Origin: Onchocerca volvulus
Lineage: Eukaryota; Nematoda; Chromadorea; Rhabditida; Onchocercidae
Length of the DNA stretch: 64,000 bases
Direction of reading: 5' to 3'
Assembly (NCBI GenBank): GCA_000499405.2
Contig: HG738138.1
Span: forward strand, 6,074,888-6,138,887
Shown: one piece after another, positions 19,436-35,417 of the stretch
Layout of the letters: each line of letters opens with the position of its first letter
How positions within the stretch are numbered: position 1 is the stretch's first letter
Program-made: the position numbers and the translations under genes
Notes under the pieces: model-generated
The model's input: only the letters and a program-made list of their open reading frames with translations
What the model was told of the DNA's origin: nothing
Databases searched by the model: none

Positions 19436-22400
19436 ATGATTATGAGGATAGTTAGCATATTACTAATTACTGCTAGTATAACACATGCAGATATCAGTGA
19501 TCGGCCGATAACAATCAGATTGCCACCACAGAATCGAAAACCAAATTTTATGAAGGAGATGGCACCACCGCGTCCTATGCCATTAGAACCAGCTACATCA
19601 GTTAACCGTCCTCAGAAACTGTATTCTGGAAATCGCCCTTCATTGACCCCTGCTGCACAACTTCCAGTTATACCGCCGGCAAGTTTATTTGTAACGAAAC
19701 TTCGTGCAGAATTTTTCGAAATTTAAATTTTTACTATGTTTGTGTCTTCGTGTTGAACTATCGTACCTCATCTTCATGCGTCTCCTCATTACAACATGAA
19801 GTTTCACAATAATTCAATTATAATAGGGAATGAAATTAAAAATAAAAAGTAGACATTTTGGAAATATGCTGTAAATTGTACTATAAATAGCTTTTTAAGA
19901 TAAAATTTTTCAACAGTAACAATATTAGTAAGAAAGCATATGAAACTGTAAGTATTTGTACTTCTGCAATTTCGCTGCTATCACATCTAATAAATATAAT
20001 ACCATTGGTTGAACAAAACTAATTCATAAATTATTCTGATCGCAACTGCTTAGGTTAGATAAGGACAAGGGGATTTTAACATTACATTTAATGAGTACAC
20101 ATAAGTCATTTATATAAATAAAAATATAAACATTCGTTGTTCATTTTCACACAACGTTTCAAGATCTTCACCGATTGATTTGAAATTTTGATACAATGTT
20201 GCAAATCAGTAATTCACTTCTCAACAATGCAATTTAGGTACCAGCCACGGAGCAGCAGTTTGTACCACGTCCCATAACAACACCACCACCGCCACCTCCA
20301 ATAAATATACCACCAGATGTACAAAATCAGCTCATCAAATTTTTCGGTCTCGATAGTTTTGGTATACCCGGTCTCACTGGTAATCATCCGGATGGTTTTG
20401 CAGGCGCTATTCAGGTTTCTTTATCGCATATGCGGAAAACATATATATCGTATTTGCAAAAAAATGCTTCAATTAAAAATTTCAGGAATTAAGAGCTGCA
20501 GGAATACCCGTTCAAGGTTTACCGTTGGAGCACATCTCCGGAAATCTATCACCTTCAGCTTCACAGAATGGTTTGTACATATTCCTTAGAATTTAGAAGT
20601 GTAATTGTAATTTGCACACAGATCAATTTGATTGCAGATGTATTGTCACAAGCAAATCCAGCATTTGGAAATCAACTGAACCAATTGTACAACGAGGCAA
20701 CAGGTCCGACAAGTTATCGCGGTCCAAGTGATATTCCTTTACCTGAAGCTACTCCTGGTGAAAATGGCCTTATTGGCTTCTTGTCAAGTTCAATAAGGAA
20801 ATTGGTTCAAGACAGTAAGTTACTTTTGCATATAAAACGCTCTTATTCTTGCAGTAAATGACCGCTTATTTTAGTGGCGTGTCTTTGTTAGAAGTTCATT
20901 TCGGAGTTTGTTTCTAGGCTTCTGAATACGGGTCACTTTTTGACAAATTATTAAGGTTTCAGGACTTGTAAACTGAAAGTTTCATTGCAGCTGGTGTAGC
21001 TGATGCATTATCACAAGGCATTCCTAGTGTATTGGGAACAGGTGGCTCCAGTGATGCATCTGTTGCATACTCAACGGATGCTGAAGCGGAAGCCGCAGCA
21101 CAAACTGCCTCCCGTTCCGGAATTCGTCGACAACAAAATACTGCTCAGCGAGTACTTTCTGGAGTTGCGGCAGCGCTTGGTGGTGGTGGTGGACGTGGAC
21201 CGGTTCATGCTGGACTACCGCGAATACCTGGTATCCCATTGCTACCGAGCGGCATACCTCGTAATGAACAGGGTCAAATAGACGTTGTTCAACTTATTGG
21301 TCTGTTTTCGGCTTCATATAATAATATTTCATGAGAAATTATCTGCAGAATCATGAAAAATATTATTCGCATACGCAACATGCATAACATTCAAATGTAG
21401 GTTCAATAACGCGTCGTGTTTCGAATGGAACAACTCTGGCTGATGTGATACCACCGGAGCAGTTGCAAACTCTTGCTGATAACGTGACTGATGCACTGTT
21501 ACCACCAACACCTGAAGACTTCAACTTGCACAAATTTATGGGAAGATGGTTTGAAGGTATCAATAGTCCTCGTGCTACGGAACAACGCTGTGTTGTACAT
21601 CATTGTTCGTTTATTTATTCATTTATTTCAGCTCACTTTTAAGCATTAAAAACATTGGTCTGATCAAAGAATGATGAAATTATGCAGCTTCTGAAACCGG
21701 CTAGCGTGAATGACTTCACATAAAATGTGACTGCATTTCATTAAGTAATCTTCAGGTTATTTTCTGTAGTTGAAGCCATCTTGGTGTCATGAATCTGCGC
21801 AAAGTAAACATTTACTGACTTGGCTTATTTTAACTGCTTTGTATATACGAGAAATAGCCATCAAGCTAAGCTGATTTGCGTAAAATCTAATCATTCTCAT
21901 ATAGATGGTGGCTTAACAAAAAACGATAAGACGGCTACTTTCACAGCATTGAAGATTTACCGTGAAGGGAGTGAATTTGGTCCGGTACGTTATTCAATCG
22001 GTTATGCTTTCCGAGGAGGTAATAAGGATGCCATGCTGCAGTTGCACAGCTCTGAAACTCCTGATGCACAACCATGTTCGTCTGATTGCTTTTATCAGCA
22101 TTATATTAATAATGTTCAGATTAAAGTCCATATCTTTATCTAGTTTACTTCATTTCTTTCACTTTTATTCTGTTATATTCTCGGAATATCTAATTCTTTG
22201 TTCATCTGGAATCAAGCAAAAACATAGTTCATATTAGAAGTCAGAGTAAATCCGGCTGATTTAACGCTAGTTTGAAATTTACCTTATAGTTTCAAAAACA
22301 GTTGAATAACAGGTTATTTTAAAAAGTTAGATCTAAATTTCAATTTTGATAAGCATTTCTAGAACTTTTTTTGAATTTGTGAAGCATTTTCCAACAAAAG

Positions 22401-22708
22401 TTGCATTACGAATATTTTCAGTTTGGATTTACAAATTGGGTCCAGAAGGAACAGATCCGTTTGGTAATCCACAATATGAATGGGCCGTTGTGTCAAATTG
22501 GGTGAAATATCCAGTAACAGTATTAGTCCGAGATCCGGATAGATTTAAAGCGAAATACGAGCAAGAAGTATTGCGATGGCTGGAAGATCAAGGTTTCATT
22601 AATGGCTTCATCAGAGCTTTTAACATGCTACAACCAGCCAGCTACAGCTCCTGTCAATATGCTGACAGTACTTTCGAGGTATTTGGACCTAGTAAACGTT
22701 TGACCTGA
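19436..22708 (+). CDS. Secreted lipocalin-like protein L1 with long N-terminal extension
   Basis: Predicted exons 19436-19678, 20238-20414, 20486-20570, 20638-20814, 20991-21299, 21401-21604, 21905-22075, 22422-22708; all phases agree and give about 550 aa. A signal peptide opens the protein (MIMRIVSILLITASITHA). Residues about 20-330 form a low-complexity Pro/Gly/Gln-rich extension with a run of prolines near residue 95, a glycine run and IPG-type motifs. The C-terminal 175 residues carry the lipocalin strand-A motif FMGRWFEGINSP (Trp about 380), a Cys shortly after (RCVV), a late YREG...IGYAF block, VSNWVKYPVTVLVRDPDRF and a C-terminal Cys (SSCQYA) that probably closes a disulfide. The family suggests extracellular transport or binding of small hydrophobic molecules, as in nematode lipocalin-related (LPR) proteins; that link is inference. 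Intron 1 has either a GC donor (CCG/GCAAGT, 19679) or a GT donor at 19667. First of four tandem paralogues. Confidence 0.8.
20107..20205 (-). repeat. Dispersed repeat copy A in intron 1 of L1
   Basis: About 100 bases match the reverse complement of 39534-39627, sharing CATTCGTTGTTCATTT / GTTCGTTGTTCATTT, TCTTCACCGATTGATT and a TATATAAATAAAAAT block, roughly 80-85% identical by eye. The orientation with an ACAAACGAACATT-like tail towards TATATGGATA resembles the ends of short interspersed transposon tails. It sits about 30 bases before the exon 2 acceptor of L1. Confidence 0.65.
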
Positions 22709-25643
<2,935 letters not shown>

Positions 25644-28600
25644 ATGATATCACTATTCGTGTTACTTGTTGTTACTGTAAGCTATGTGGAAAGCATTGGT
25701 GAAAATCCGGTAGGTCAATTTATAACTTTTCAAAATTTTGTGAGTTGAAAATTTTTTAATCATTTCTGGAAAATATTTATTTACTCATATTTTTTGAAAT
25801 GATGATTTGAGCATCTATCCACACCGAATACTTGACATTCATAAATTATAACACCAATATGGTTGAAAACTTTAAAGTTCATAACGCATAATAATTTTTT
25901 AACATTCATTAATGAATGAAATAATATCAATTATTGTTCATGAAAAGTTCACTTAGCTTCTTCACACTTGTCGTAACAATGGTAATTAATCATTACACAT
26001 TTCTTTTTAAATGCTATCGTTTCATTTTATGTATTTACATTTTCAATCTGTTTCTTTAAAACACTAAATATGGAATATTTTGTTAATGTAACCACTATAA
26101 AATCAGACTTGATTAGAGGTTTTCAACATCTCGACAAAGATACAATTTCGAATATTCCAAAGTATCATTAGCAAGTATATTTAGTCAATTCCGAAATGAA
26201 TGAATAGTTTTTAGATGGATGTCAACGCCATAGCTGGCATCATTGGTGGTATAAGCAATATGATGCAAAATAATGTTGAAACAATTGATGTACCATCTTC
26301 ACAAATCATGGGCCGTTGGTATCAGGTTATCATTTTTATATTTGCACCAAAATGATAATGTTTCCATGCTTCTCTTTGATGTCATAGTTCTGCAAATTTC
26401 CAAAATTTTTACACTGCTACTTATCGTTGCATCATATAATTATCTGGCAAATGTTATAACAGTTTAGTTTCCAAAATCAATCATACTTTTTTAGATTATT
26501 TAGCTTCAAGCTAAATAACAAAGCGTACAATCGACTTGAAATAGTGAGTAAAAGCAGGAATTTTTGTGAGCATATTATAATACTGTTATAACTATTTGTT
26601 AAATACTGCGATAATCAGGCTGTCAGATCAATGATCAAAAGTTTCAGTTCAGAATATTTTTAGATTTTCATGTGTAGTGAACGAATTATTTTTCCGTACT
26701 GCTTACTTTTCCCGAATATATATGTGTTACAGGTGTATAAAGCAGCGATAGCTTTCGATGTGTACAGAACGGATATTTTTTGTCCAGTTGCATACTGTGA
26801 GTCTCTACGATTTGTTCATCGGACATTTTTGCGACATATCATTTGCCCAGAATCTCAGTCTTTCATTTCCACTTATTCTAATGAGGATTTCTCCGCTCTA
26901 TGCCTTAAATAAATAAACTTTCCAGTGACCTCTCATATAGAAGTGCAAAACAAGGTCATCCATACTACTTATCATTTAGATCAATTGATAGCATTTGAAT
27001 CACATTTAAATTTATAGTCAAGCCGAATTCGGTAATGGGTGAAGATGGGTTTTCGATCGAAGAAGCTTATCGAGTGATAACAAAAAATGGTCCAGTTGAG
27101 ACTTACAAAAGAGATTTGAACAAAGTTGGTACTGGACAGTACTGGATGTATACTGAGGAATATTTTTATCCTCGACAATGTGAGTAATATTTGCATTTGA
27201 AATTTAAATTTTTTGTTTAAAAAAAAAAAAAAAAAAAACATCCAACTATTACTACGCAATCATGCATAGATATTCCATGGTATTAAAATACAGTAGTCCT
27301 AAAGGTTGCTGAAAATTTCAGTTAATATCATCAGCGTTGGTCCAAATTATACGAATACTACAGATGGATCGGAAGAGGAGAAACAATATCAATATATGGT
27401 TGTTACCGATGGAAATAGGCTATCATTAAGTGTTTATGCTCGCCATCCAATGATATTTTATCAAGTAATCAAATTACTCATTTATTTTTTGTTTTAACAT
27501 ATCATGTAAACTGAATCTTTTAACTTATATTCGATATATATTTTCAGAAATACAACGAAGAAGTCGTAAAATTTCTTGAGCATGCTGGATTCGGTGGTAA
27601 AGTTTTTTGGAATTCTCCAAAACCTATTTACCAGGGCGCCGATTGTGAATGGCCATCCGAAAAAGAAGTGTTTGCTCGACGGTATGTCGCTTTAGCAATT
27701 AAATGATTCATTTTAAAAGAATAACTCTCTGAGTAACTCTTATCTAACTACTTATCTGAAAATCCCAATATATTCAGGACTTTTGCTGTTTTTATAATTC
27801 AACCAGAAATTTCATTGCTCTCCTAAAATTTTTACCAATTGGCCAAAAAAAAAAAAAAAAAGACAAGCAATTTAAATCTTTCGTCGTGTTTGAAATTGAA
27901 CTAATTCATTGAATCATAAATAGCAAACTCAAAAAACCGAAGGTTTTTTTTTTCGTTCTTCAAGTCCACGATATTAATTAATGACTTATTGAACGGTCTT
28001 TTCACGTGATGAAAAAAGTGATTTCTCTTCTTTAATTCTTTCCTCGTCCTCATTGTCTCACTTAATCTTCCAACACACTCACAAAAGTAATGCAGGATAG
28101 ATAGGGATTTTGTCTCAAATGTTATTTTATCGTCAAATTTGAAGTCGATATTTTTCAAAGTAAAGCTTGGTAAGAAATGTTCAGAAAGACATCTACTTGA
28201 CTTATCAATACAGTTTTAGTTAAAACACTTCTAAGCACTCTAATCTCCGCAATTGATTTCTAAATTTGATGCAGTACTTACTTTACTAAAATTGGAGAAA
28301 GTATTAATACAAGAACAACAGCAGTTTCTGTGACATCAATTTAATAAAATAATAATTTGAAATAATGAATTATGCCATGAACATACTGTATTCCAACTTA
28401 AAATGAATCTTAATTTTTTAAGCCATAATTTTAAGAAATATGTACAACAATTTTATCCATGAAATAATCTCGTTGAAATTTCAATTTATGAAATGGGAGT
28501 AAATTTTTTAAGAAATAAGCAACACTGCTTTTGTTACTTAAGAAATTTATGTACGAAACTGGAAATTAGAAATTTAGGAAATTTATGTAAATTTATAAAA

Positions 28601-28835
28601 TTTATGTAGGAATTTATGAGTAGAGAGTTTTTTTTTCTTGAAAATTAAATTGAAAAACTAATTGCTTTGCAGAGTGTTGAAAAATCAAGAGTTAGCGAAA
28701 AACGGCGGACTGGATACAGCGACTAAATCCGGATCATTCGGTGGTTCTTCGCAAGCAACAGATGTCCGCAGTTCAATAACAGAAATTCTTCAGAATCCGC
28801 AACTAGCTCTACAGAAACTTGTACAAGGGCACTGA
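25644..28835 (+). CDS. Secreted lipocalin-like protein L2 (short form)
   Basis: Seven exons with agreeing phases: 25644-25709, 26215-26325, 26733-26796, 27018-27179, 27322-27464, 27548-27681, 28673-28835; about 280 aa. The signal peptide is encoded by exon 1 (MISLFVLLVVTVSYVES). The lipocalin motif IMGRWYQVYKA (Trp about 57) comes soon after, so this member lacks the long Pro/Gly-rich extension of its neighbours. Cys residues in IFCPVAYF and GADCEWP fit the family disulfide. The SVYARHP segment corresponds to the ARDP block of the paralogues. A roughly 50-residue Ser/Gly/Gln-rich tail follows the domain. Introns after GRWYQ (phase 0) and before the KYNEEV helix (phase 0) coincide with those in L3, so L2 and L3 look like the closer pair. 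Function as an extracellular ligand carrier is inferred from the family. Confidence 0.8.
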
Positions 28836-29858
28836 CCCCTGTTGATATTGACATACTCACATGCACCCACATACACACGCACATACAGATAGACATCCAA
28901 GTTGAGTATTCCTGCTCCGTTCATTTCACCTCTGACATGGTTCAGCCTTTAGGAGCATATTATCATCTTCTTACTGTTTAGTAGTACATTTCCATTTAGA
29001 TGGCCCATATACAGGTGTGTGGGTGTGTCCGTTGGTCTGTCTTCCTTATTTCTCTGTGTAATTTGGATATTACGACTGAATAGAATGCGATCTGATGATG
29101 ATAGTAATGAATGTATTATCCGTGTTCGATAAACGTGTCACCGAAGGGCAATGGCCTAATGTGCTAGTTTGAAGTGATACACAAGTATGCGACAAATGCG
29201 ACAGATGCCGTCCAGTCTTTCCTTCTTTCCATTTATTTTCCGATTGGGGGTCAGTTGCTGGGTCTCTCCCTCCTTCCGACATCTTCTTCGGTATCTTCTT
29301 CGTCGATTTTATTTCGCCTCTCTATCGCTCATTTACATTTTTAAATTAATAAATTTAAGCGGATTTACAAAGATTTAGTCGTTCTTACTAATATTCTACA
29401 ATTACCACTCTTAATTTTGAACATATTCTCAGAATCTCCTATGATTCAACACATTAAATTGTTTCCTGTTAATGGGACAGATAACAAACCTTTATAGTTG
29501 ATATAAAGGAACTTTTTTTTCTGTTTTTTTTTGTACACATAACTGCATATCAACATCTCAGAAAAAAAGTTCAGCGTGCTGAATATCAAGCATTTTCTTT
29601 AATCTGTCATTTGTTTAAGCTGCTCATTATTATTAACTTATGATTCATTTTTGCAAGTTTAGTGAGCGATATAGTATTGTTGAATTTTCAGTTAATCTAT
29701 TTGATCACATAGAAACAGTCGTTTATCTTTAACTTCGAATTATAACAAACTACATTGATATCGATTTGCAAAATTTAAAAAAACATTTAGGTTAATGGGA
29801 CAGGCGACAAACCGTTATAGTTGATGTAAAGAAAGGTCATCACAAGTAAAGTAAACAT
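28836..29858. other. Intergenic region between L2 and L3
   Basis: About 1 kb. It begins with a CA-rich stretch (28860-28900). A 44-base segment at 29468-29511 recurs at 29791-29834 with 38 identities; the second copy ends 24 bases before the L3 start. No gene was recognised; open frames at 29070-29282 (minus) and 29187-29378 have no signature. Confidence 0.6.
29468..29834 (+). repeat. Direct repeat pair upstream of L3
   Basis: Copy 1 at 29468-29511 and copy 2 at 29791-29834 both begin GTTAATGGGACAG and contain TTATAGTTGAT followed by TAAAG, 38 of 44 positions identical. Copy 2 lies immediately 5' of the L3 ATG (29859), so these may be duplicated promoter or leader sequences. Confidence 0.75.
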
Positions 29859-32800
29859 ATGGGAATAAACATGGATGTGATACATTTTTTGCTAATTCTG
29901 GCCATCCGTGTGATGCCACTGACTGCTGCCCAACTTGATGTATTTGCGCTACCTCAAGCTCCACGTTATGCAGCAAAACCAACAGTACCACCGGAATACA
30001 AGAAATATTTCGAGTTAGAAGATCATGCACGTGGCCTTGTTGAAAGTGTTATTGGTCCAAGACCAGGTGGCTTCTTTCCACCAAAAAGTTACGAAATTGG
30101 TCGTCCAACACGTTTCAACATAGATAATAGCAATGCCACATTAAATGAAGTTGAACGTTCTCTTGAGCAATTTCTTAATGCACCATCAGGATTCCCTCAA
30201 CAATTACCACCTGGTTTCGGTCAAGGTTTCTCGCTTGCTAACAGTGGTAACCCCATTGCATCATTTACAAATATCCGCAAACATCCAGTATGTGAAAATT
30301 GCATTTGTGCTGCCTATTATTTGACTTATTTAAATTTCTTTTTCATATGCTTCACATGATATTCAAAATATTCCAGCACTTTTATACGCTTTTACAGAAT
30401 TTAATAATCTTAAATTTCTGATTTTTTCCCTTCTTTTCAAATGAAGTTAACTGCTGCAATCACAGGGGATGCAACCAAGAACGATGGCAGAGGAAGAAAT
30501 TGAAGGATCAGGTGATAATGTGCATTCATCTATACGTGGTATACCCAATGTTTATCCTGATTTAGCTAGACCACCTGTCGAACTAATACGTCCTCATTTA
30601 CGACAGGTAGCTGCGGAAAAGGTACAAAATTTCAGTTGTGCCTGTGTCAATATTCTTTTTTTTTTTTTATGTTCTACGAGCAAAATTACTGAAAGGAAGC
30701 AAATAGTTTTGAGACTGAGCTAAATGCTGATGCATAGACAAGGAATTAAATTAGAAAAAAAAAAGATTGAATTGTCGAATTTGAAATCAGATGACTCAAT
30801 GAATCATAATTGCGTCAGATGCCAGCAATACCAAAGATTCAATCACAACCTGAGGTTCCTGATGGAGGTTTCGGACCTAACGAGAATATGTTCCGTCGTA
30901 CTTCAAACAAAGAAAGTGATGATGAAGGCGTCGAAAACGGAGAAGTTCGTTGCAAACAATTATCATTTGTTCCAGTGCTTCGGAAATTTTTCGCAAATTT
31001 CGAACTTTTCGAATGACTTAAAAACTGTTGAAAATTGATGAATTTATTTTTATTGGTGGAAAGATTTTAACTTACAATCGTTATTGAAGTATGGTGGACT
31101 AACGGACGATTCTCCATCGTCGGGTGGTCTGATCGGTACAATAATTAATTTAATTGGTTTGAATAGCAAGAAAAATAAGTTGGAACAACCTGATACACGG
31201 AGTTTAACAAAAGCGTTTGGTAATTTGATTGGGAGTGAGAATAGCCCAATTCCAGCCAAAAACGTGATTGCCGATGTTCTCTACAAAGCGCTTACTGGTG
31301 GATCTGTTCAGGTGATTATTTATGGCTCAGTGCTACTTGAAAAATTTATTTCCCAAAAATTTTACTTAAAATTGGTAGTAATTTACTGTAAGTTTCAATA
31401 TTTCAAATGACACGTCTCCAGTTGGCTAAATTAGTTATAAAGATAAATATTTTTAATTAGTATAACGAAAGACATATTTCAAATTTTGTACTGCACAAAA
31501 AGGAATCAAAAAACTCAGATCGTCTCAGTTTTCTGAAATATGCTAATATGACACTGATTAGTTTCTAGATTCAACTGACCGAATTTATTTTCCATCAATT
31601 TTTTAAGTAATGTATTCATGAATTTACTTCATACATGAAAAATTGCAGACGAATGAAAGTGATGAAAATCCTGATTCCAAGTTGACATCACTGACGCTTA
31701 CTCCTGCACAGCAAGCTGTAATCGGTGAAAATTTGGAAATGATTCAAAATCTAATAACTCAACCATCGTCTCCACTCTGTAATCCAAAACCAATTCCCAT
31801 TGAAGAATTTGATGTTGATGCATTCATGGGTCAGTGGTATCAGGTTAGTTAGAGCTAAAGTTGTGAACGAATAAGAGTTATGAAAATTCTGGGAGAGAGT
31901 CGACAATCGACATTTCTTATTTTAATTTGGAAAGTAGCTATTTTGACAAATGTTTTAGCTAAAAAGCGAAACTAATCTTTTGCTCTTTTTAGAATTCAAG
32001 TATTTTAAGTTGTGAACTTAAACTTTAGGAAGATTTTTGATGACTTCAGGTCATGTACAGTCCACCGTTGGCAACGGGACCGTGTAGTATGGTTGCTTAT
32101 AAGAAGTTAGCAGATGTGAACAATGGCGGAGTTGGCACGATATTTGAAGTATTTGAATATACAACCGATGGTACACCGTATGTTAAGCCACGTATCAGTT
32201 CTGGATATGCTATTGTTAAACAAGCTGGAGAACTGATTTATCGTACAACCAGTTATCAGGATGATGTCAACGGTAGGTATTTACATTTAGAATGAAATTA
32301 TTACTGCAAAGATTTTTATCCATCATGGAAAAAGTGTTTTTGAAAATCTGCTTGGTTTTCTGCAACAAATTAAGCGATTCAATTTCTTCTAATTTGTGTG
32401 AAAATTTTAGTTCATATAATTCATGCTGGTCCGTTAAATGAAGCTGGACAATACACCTTCACGATACTTTCAACAAATTGCAATTATCCATTATATGTAT
32501 TCGCACGCGATCCTGTCGTTTACAAACAGGTCACTAATATTTTATCTTAAAATTGTTGAGAAACGATCTCTTTCAAGGAATTTGTAATAGTCAAAAAAAA
32601 GATGAAGTATGACAATTTTAATATAGTTTGCTTATTCATATAACTTCAAATTAGAACTGTTTTTTTTGGAGAAAATATTGATTGAATGAACCTAGGAAGG
32701 AACAATATACCTTTTTTCAACAGAAAAAATTCTAAAGAAGTGAAATTAAATGGAATTTGGGGTGAAAATTTAAGCAATTAAATCGAAATTATAAGCTGCA

Positions 32801-33120
32801 ACATTTTAAATTTTGAACAAGTTCATATTATTAGGTGTTGCCATATTATCAGATATACTCATATTATTAGATATTGATATTATAATTTTACTTCCACAGT
32901 CGTTTTAATATATACATTCATATCAAAACATTTTTCATTTCCAAGAATTCCGAAACTTTTGGTCATTTTTTCATTTTTACAGCGTTATGAAACGACTGTT
33001 AATCAGATTCTTGAACAGAAAGGATTAATCAATGGATTTTCTCGCTTGCTGAACATTGTTGCACCGGTGGATAATTCGGTGTGCACATTTCCACCAAGTC
33101 TGTTCAACATTCGTGAATAA
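29859..33120 (+). CDS. Secreted lipocalin-like protein L3 with long N-terminal extension
   Basis: Exons read as 29859-30287, 30466-30606 (or to 30621), 30819-30944, 31090-31311, 31649-31843, 32050-32272, 32411-32529, 32983-33120; about 530 aa. A signal peptide (MDVIHFLLILAIRVMPLTA; an upstream ATG adds four residues) precedes a roughly 340-residue extension rich in Pro, Asn and acidic residues (e.g. GFPQQLPPGFGQGF). The lipocalin domain starts with FMGQWYQVMYSP (Trp about 369; the usual GRW is GQW here). It continues with a Cys (GPCSMVAY), an SGYAIV strand, LYVFARDPVVYKQ and a C-terminal Cys (SVCTFP). Exons 1 and 5-8 are firm; exons 2-4 keep frame but the donor of exon 2 and the boundary between exons 3 and 4 have alternatives. 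The acceptor before 31090 (ttattgaag) is poor. Paired with L2 by shared introns. Confidence 0.75.
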
Positions 33121-35417
33121 TGTAACCACAACATTATTATCTTAAATGACATAGCGTAGCAAAAAATTTGCTAAAAAAATTTTCTACAATAGATTACTAA
33201 CTAGTTTTCATTTTTTCTTCTCTTTTCTTTTTGTTTTACGATGAAATTTAGCGCATATCGAGAATAATCGTCAATAATATTGCCAGTTTTGTAATTGCAT
33301 AATGAAATAATTAAGAGAATTCCATATTCGATCTCTTTTTAATCAAATTAAACTTGAAATTTGTGTTGAGCTTCAGACTGGTCACATTAAAACTACGACA
33401 GCCGTTTTTTTTTTTTTCTTTTTAATTAATATACTTACGGTGACAAATTGACACTTCCAGATAGTTTTGCCGGGTATTTCTCATCTGTCATCTGTGGTTC
33501 TTTCCAAACTCCTGGTTTTTTTCTATCTTCACCGAAAAATTCATATAATCAAATTAGTATATATGCCAATTCAAGCTATCCTTTGTTGTATCTTCCTATC
33601 ATTCAATTAATTTGCCATTTAATGTTCGTAATTGAAATTACTTATGAAATTGTTGATATTGTTCCCTCTATTTTACAACAAAAATACTTTGTTTTTCAAA
33701 TTTTTGAAAATTTCTTCCTGAACGTTATTATCAGATTTACCAGGCCGAAAATATGTGCATTAACACTGTACATAATGCTTCGAATTGAAACTTTTAACAG
33801 ATGTCTCTACATTTTATTCAATGTTGTAATGCAATTATTCAATAAAAGATGCAAAAAAGTACAAATTCTGGATTTTGGCATATTACTTTTACACTGCGCT
33901 GCTTGTTATATCCATTTTCAATTTAAAGAAAAAAATAAATAAATAATTGCATATTATCTTTGCATATTACATATGCTTAAATAGTAGTTCATTAAAATAG
34001 AAGTGTCAGAATAACAGTAAAAGTTAACACTGTTGATAATGAAATAACAGATCACAAGACTAAGAAATTGACTTCCAATTTGAACTTCTCATGTAGTGGT
34101 CGAATTTCTGCATTTATCAAAAATCTTGATTCTTCAACCGATGCAAATAACACTTGCCATTTTTTTTCATCGTACTGGTTGTCAGATGATTCTTAATAAT
34201 GTGGCCCTGTTAGTCTCAAAATGGTATAGGTGCGAGCGATAATGAAAATGTTAATGAGTTGGAAATTTTTTTTTTAAACCAATTTTAATTTAATTTTTCT
34301 AAATCTTCAGCAAATTTAATAATTTCACAAAACGGAAGTAGTGAAACAGTGTAAAAAAACTGCAGCGGATATGGCAAAATTTCTAAAGAGGAATTGTTCA
34401 AATGGGCTTGTCCGTCATCCATCATTCTCGGTCTGAAGTTTATTGAAGGAAAAATGATCGTAATTGCTTGATTTCTTCAAGTTCTAGGCTTTCATTGCAC
34501 AGTCCCAAGATGCAACCTGTCACCTTGTCCTTATCATTCTGATATAATCAACAAAGATCATTTGATTGATAATAGATAATGATGCGTATAATTCGTGCAA
34601 CCTGGCTTTATCGTTTTCATGTTGCTATAACGACGGCTGTGTACCGGTGGTATTAAACTGTTGGATGCAGAGCTGTTTCTTTCATTGAATTTAAAATTCC
34701 CATCTACATTCATCACTTAGATTGTCGGCTATTTCGTTGATATCACAATCCTAAATTTTTGCAGAAATTCAGAAGTCACTGTCTAATCGGTTTTCGTTTT
34801 CTCCAACCTTATGAGTATTTTTTATTATTTTTAAAGAAACCACGCATTCTACTAAAATCGCAGAATAAGTTGGAAGTGGTCAAGTGTCTACTTCCATTCA
34901 ACTTGATTCAATGAAGGCAAAAAAAAGCCCACATTAATTTGCCACAAAACAGTAAATCTGTGGAGCGGTAAAATAACATTTGCGTTATATATAATCCGAA
35001 TTCTATTTACCAAAGCACTGATAAAAGGTTTGCCAAGCATGCAGTGCGTATCATCTTTCATTAGAACCTTTGGTTATTCAGACAGGAAAACTTTCAAGAG
35101 TCACAGTGGTGTTGAGCGAGAAAAGTGACAATAATTCTGAGTTAAATGAAGTGCTGATAATGGTGACGAATTGATTAATCCTTGGAAATGAAGAAGTGAT
35201 AGTGAGAAAAAAAGAGCACTGAAGTGTATGGATTTGGAGCTCTCAAAATGACAACCAGAAGGGGGTTGACAAGAAGAAGAGGTCAAACAGGGACATAGAC
35301 CTCAAAATAACCCTCTTTTAGAGGGCGTAATAGTACGTGTCGGTGTAAGAACAGGGAGACACAGATCAGATCGCTGATTATGTACCAATGACCTAATTCA
35401 AAACATTTCAAACATTG
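33121..35417. other. Intergenic region between L3 and L4
   Basis: About 2.3 kb of AT-rich DNA. It contains one unusually long open frame (33448-33942, listed separately). Nothing else was recognised; 34200-35400 shows no frame with coding character and should include the L4 promoter. Confidence 0.5.
33448..33942 (+). CDS. Hypothetical hydrophobic ORF, 164 codons, single exon
   Basis: An uninterrupted frame of 164 codons lies between L3 and L4, longer than the spurious frames elsewhere in this window. The product is very hydrophobic, with likely membrane segments around PLLYLPIIQLICHLMFVIEI, FENFFLNVIIRF and GILLLHCAACYIHF, and basic residues between them. I recognise no family. AT-rich DNA read in a T-rich frame naturally gives Phe/Leu/Ile-rich peptides, so it may be a chance frame; a fragment of a multi-pass receptor is the alternative. 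Confidence 0.2.
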   Translation: MTLPDSFAGYFSSVICGSFQTPGFFLSSPKNSYNQISIYANSSYPLLYLPIIQLICHLMFVIEITYEIVDIVPSILQQKYFVFQIFENFFLNVIIRFTRPKICALTLYIMLRIETFNRCLYILFNVVMQLFNKRCKKVQILDFGILLLHCAACYIHFQFKEKNK

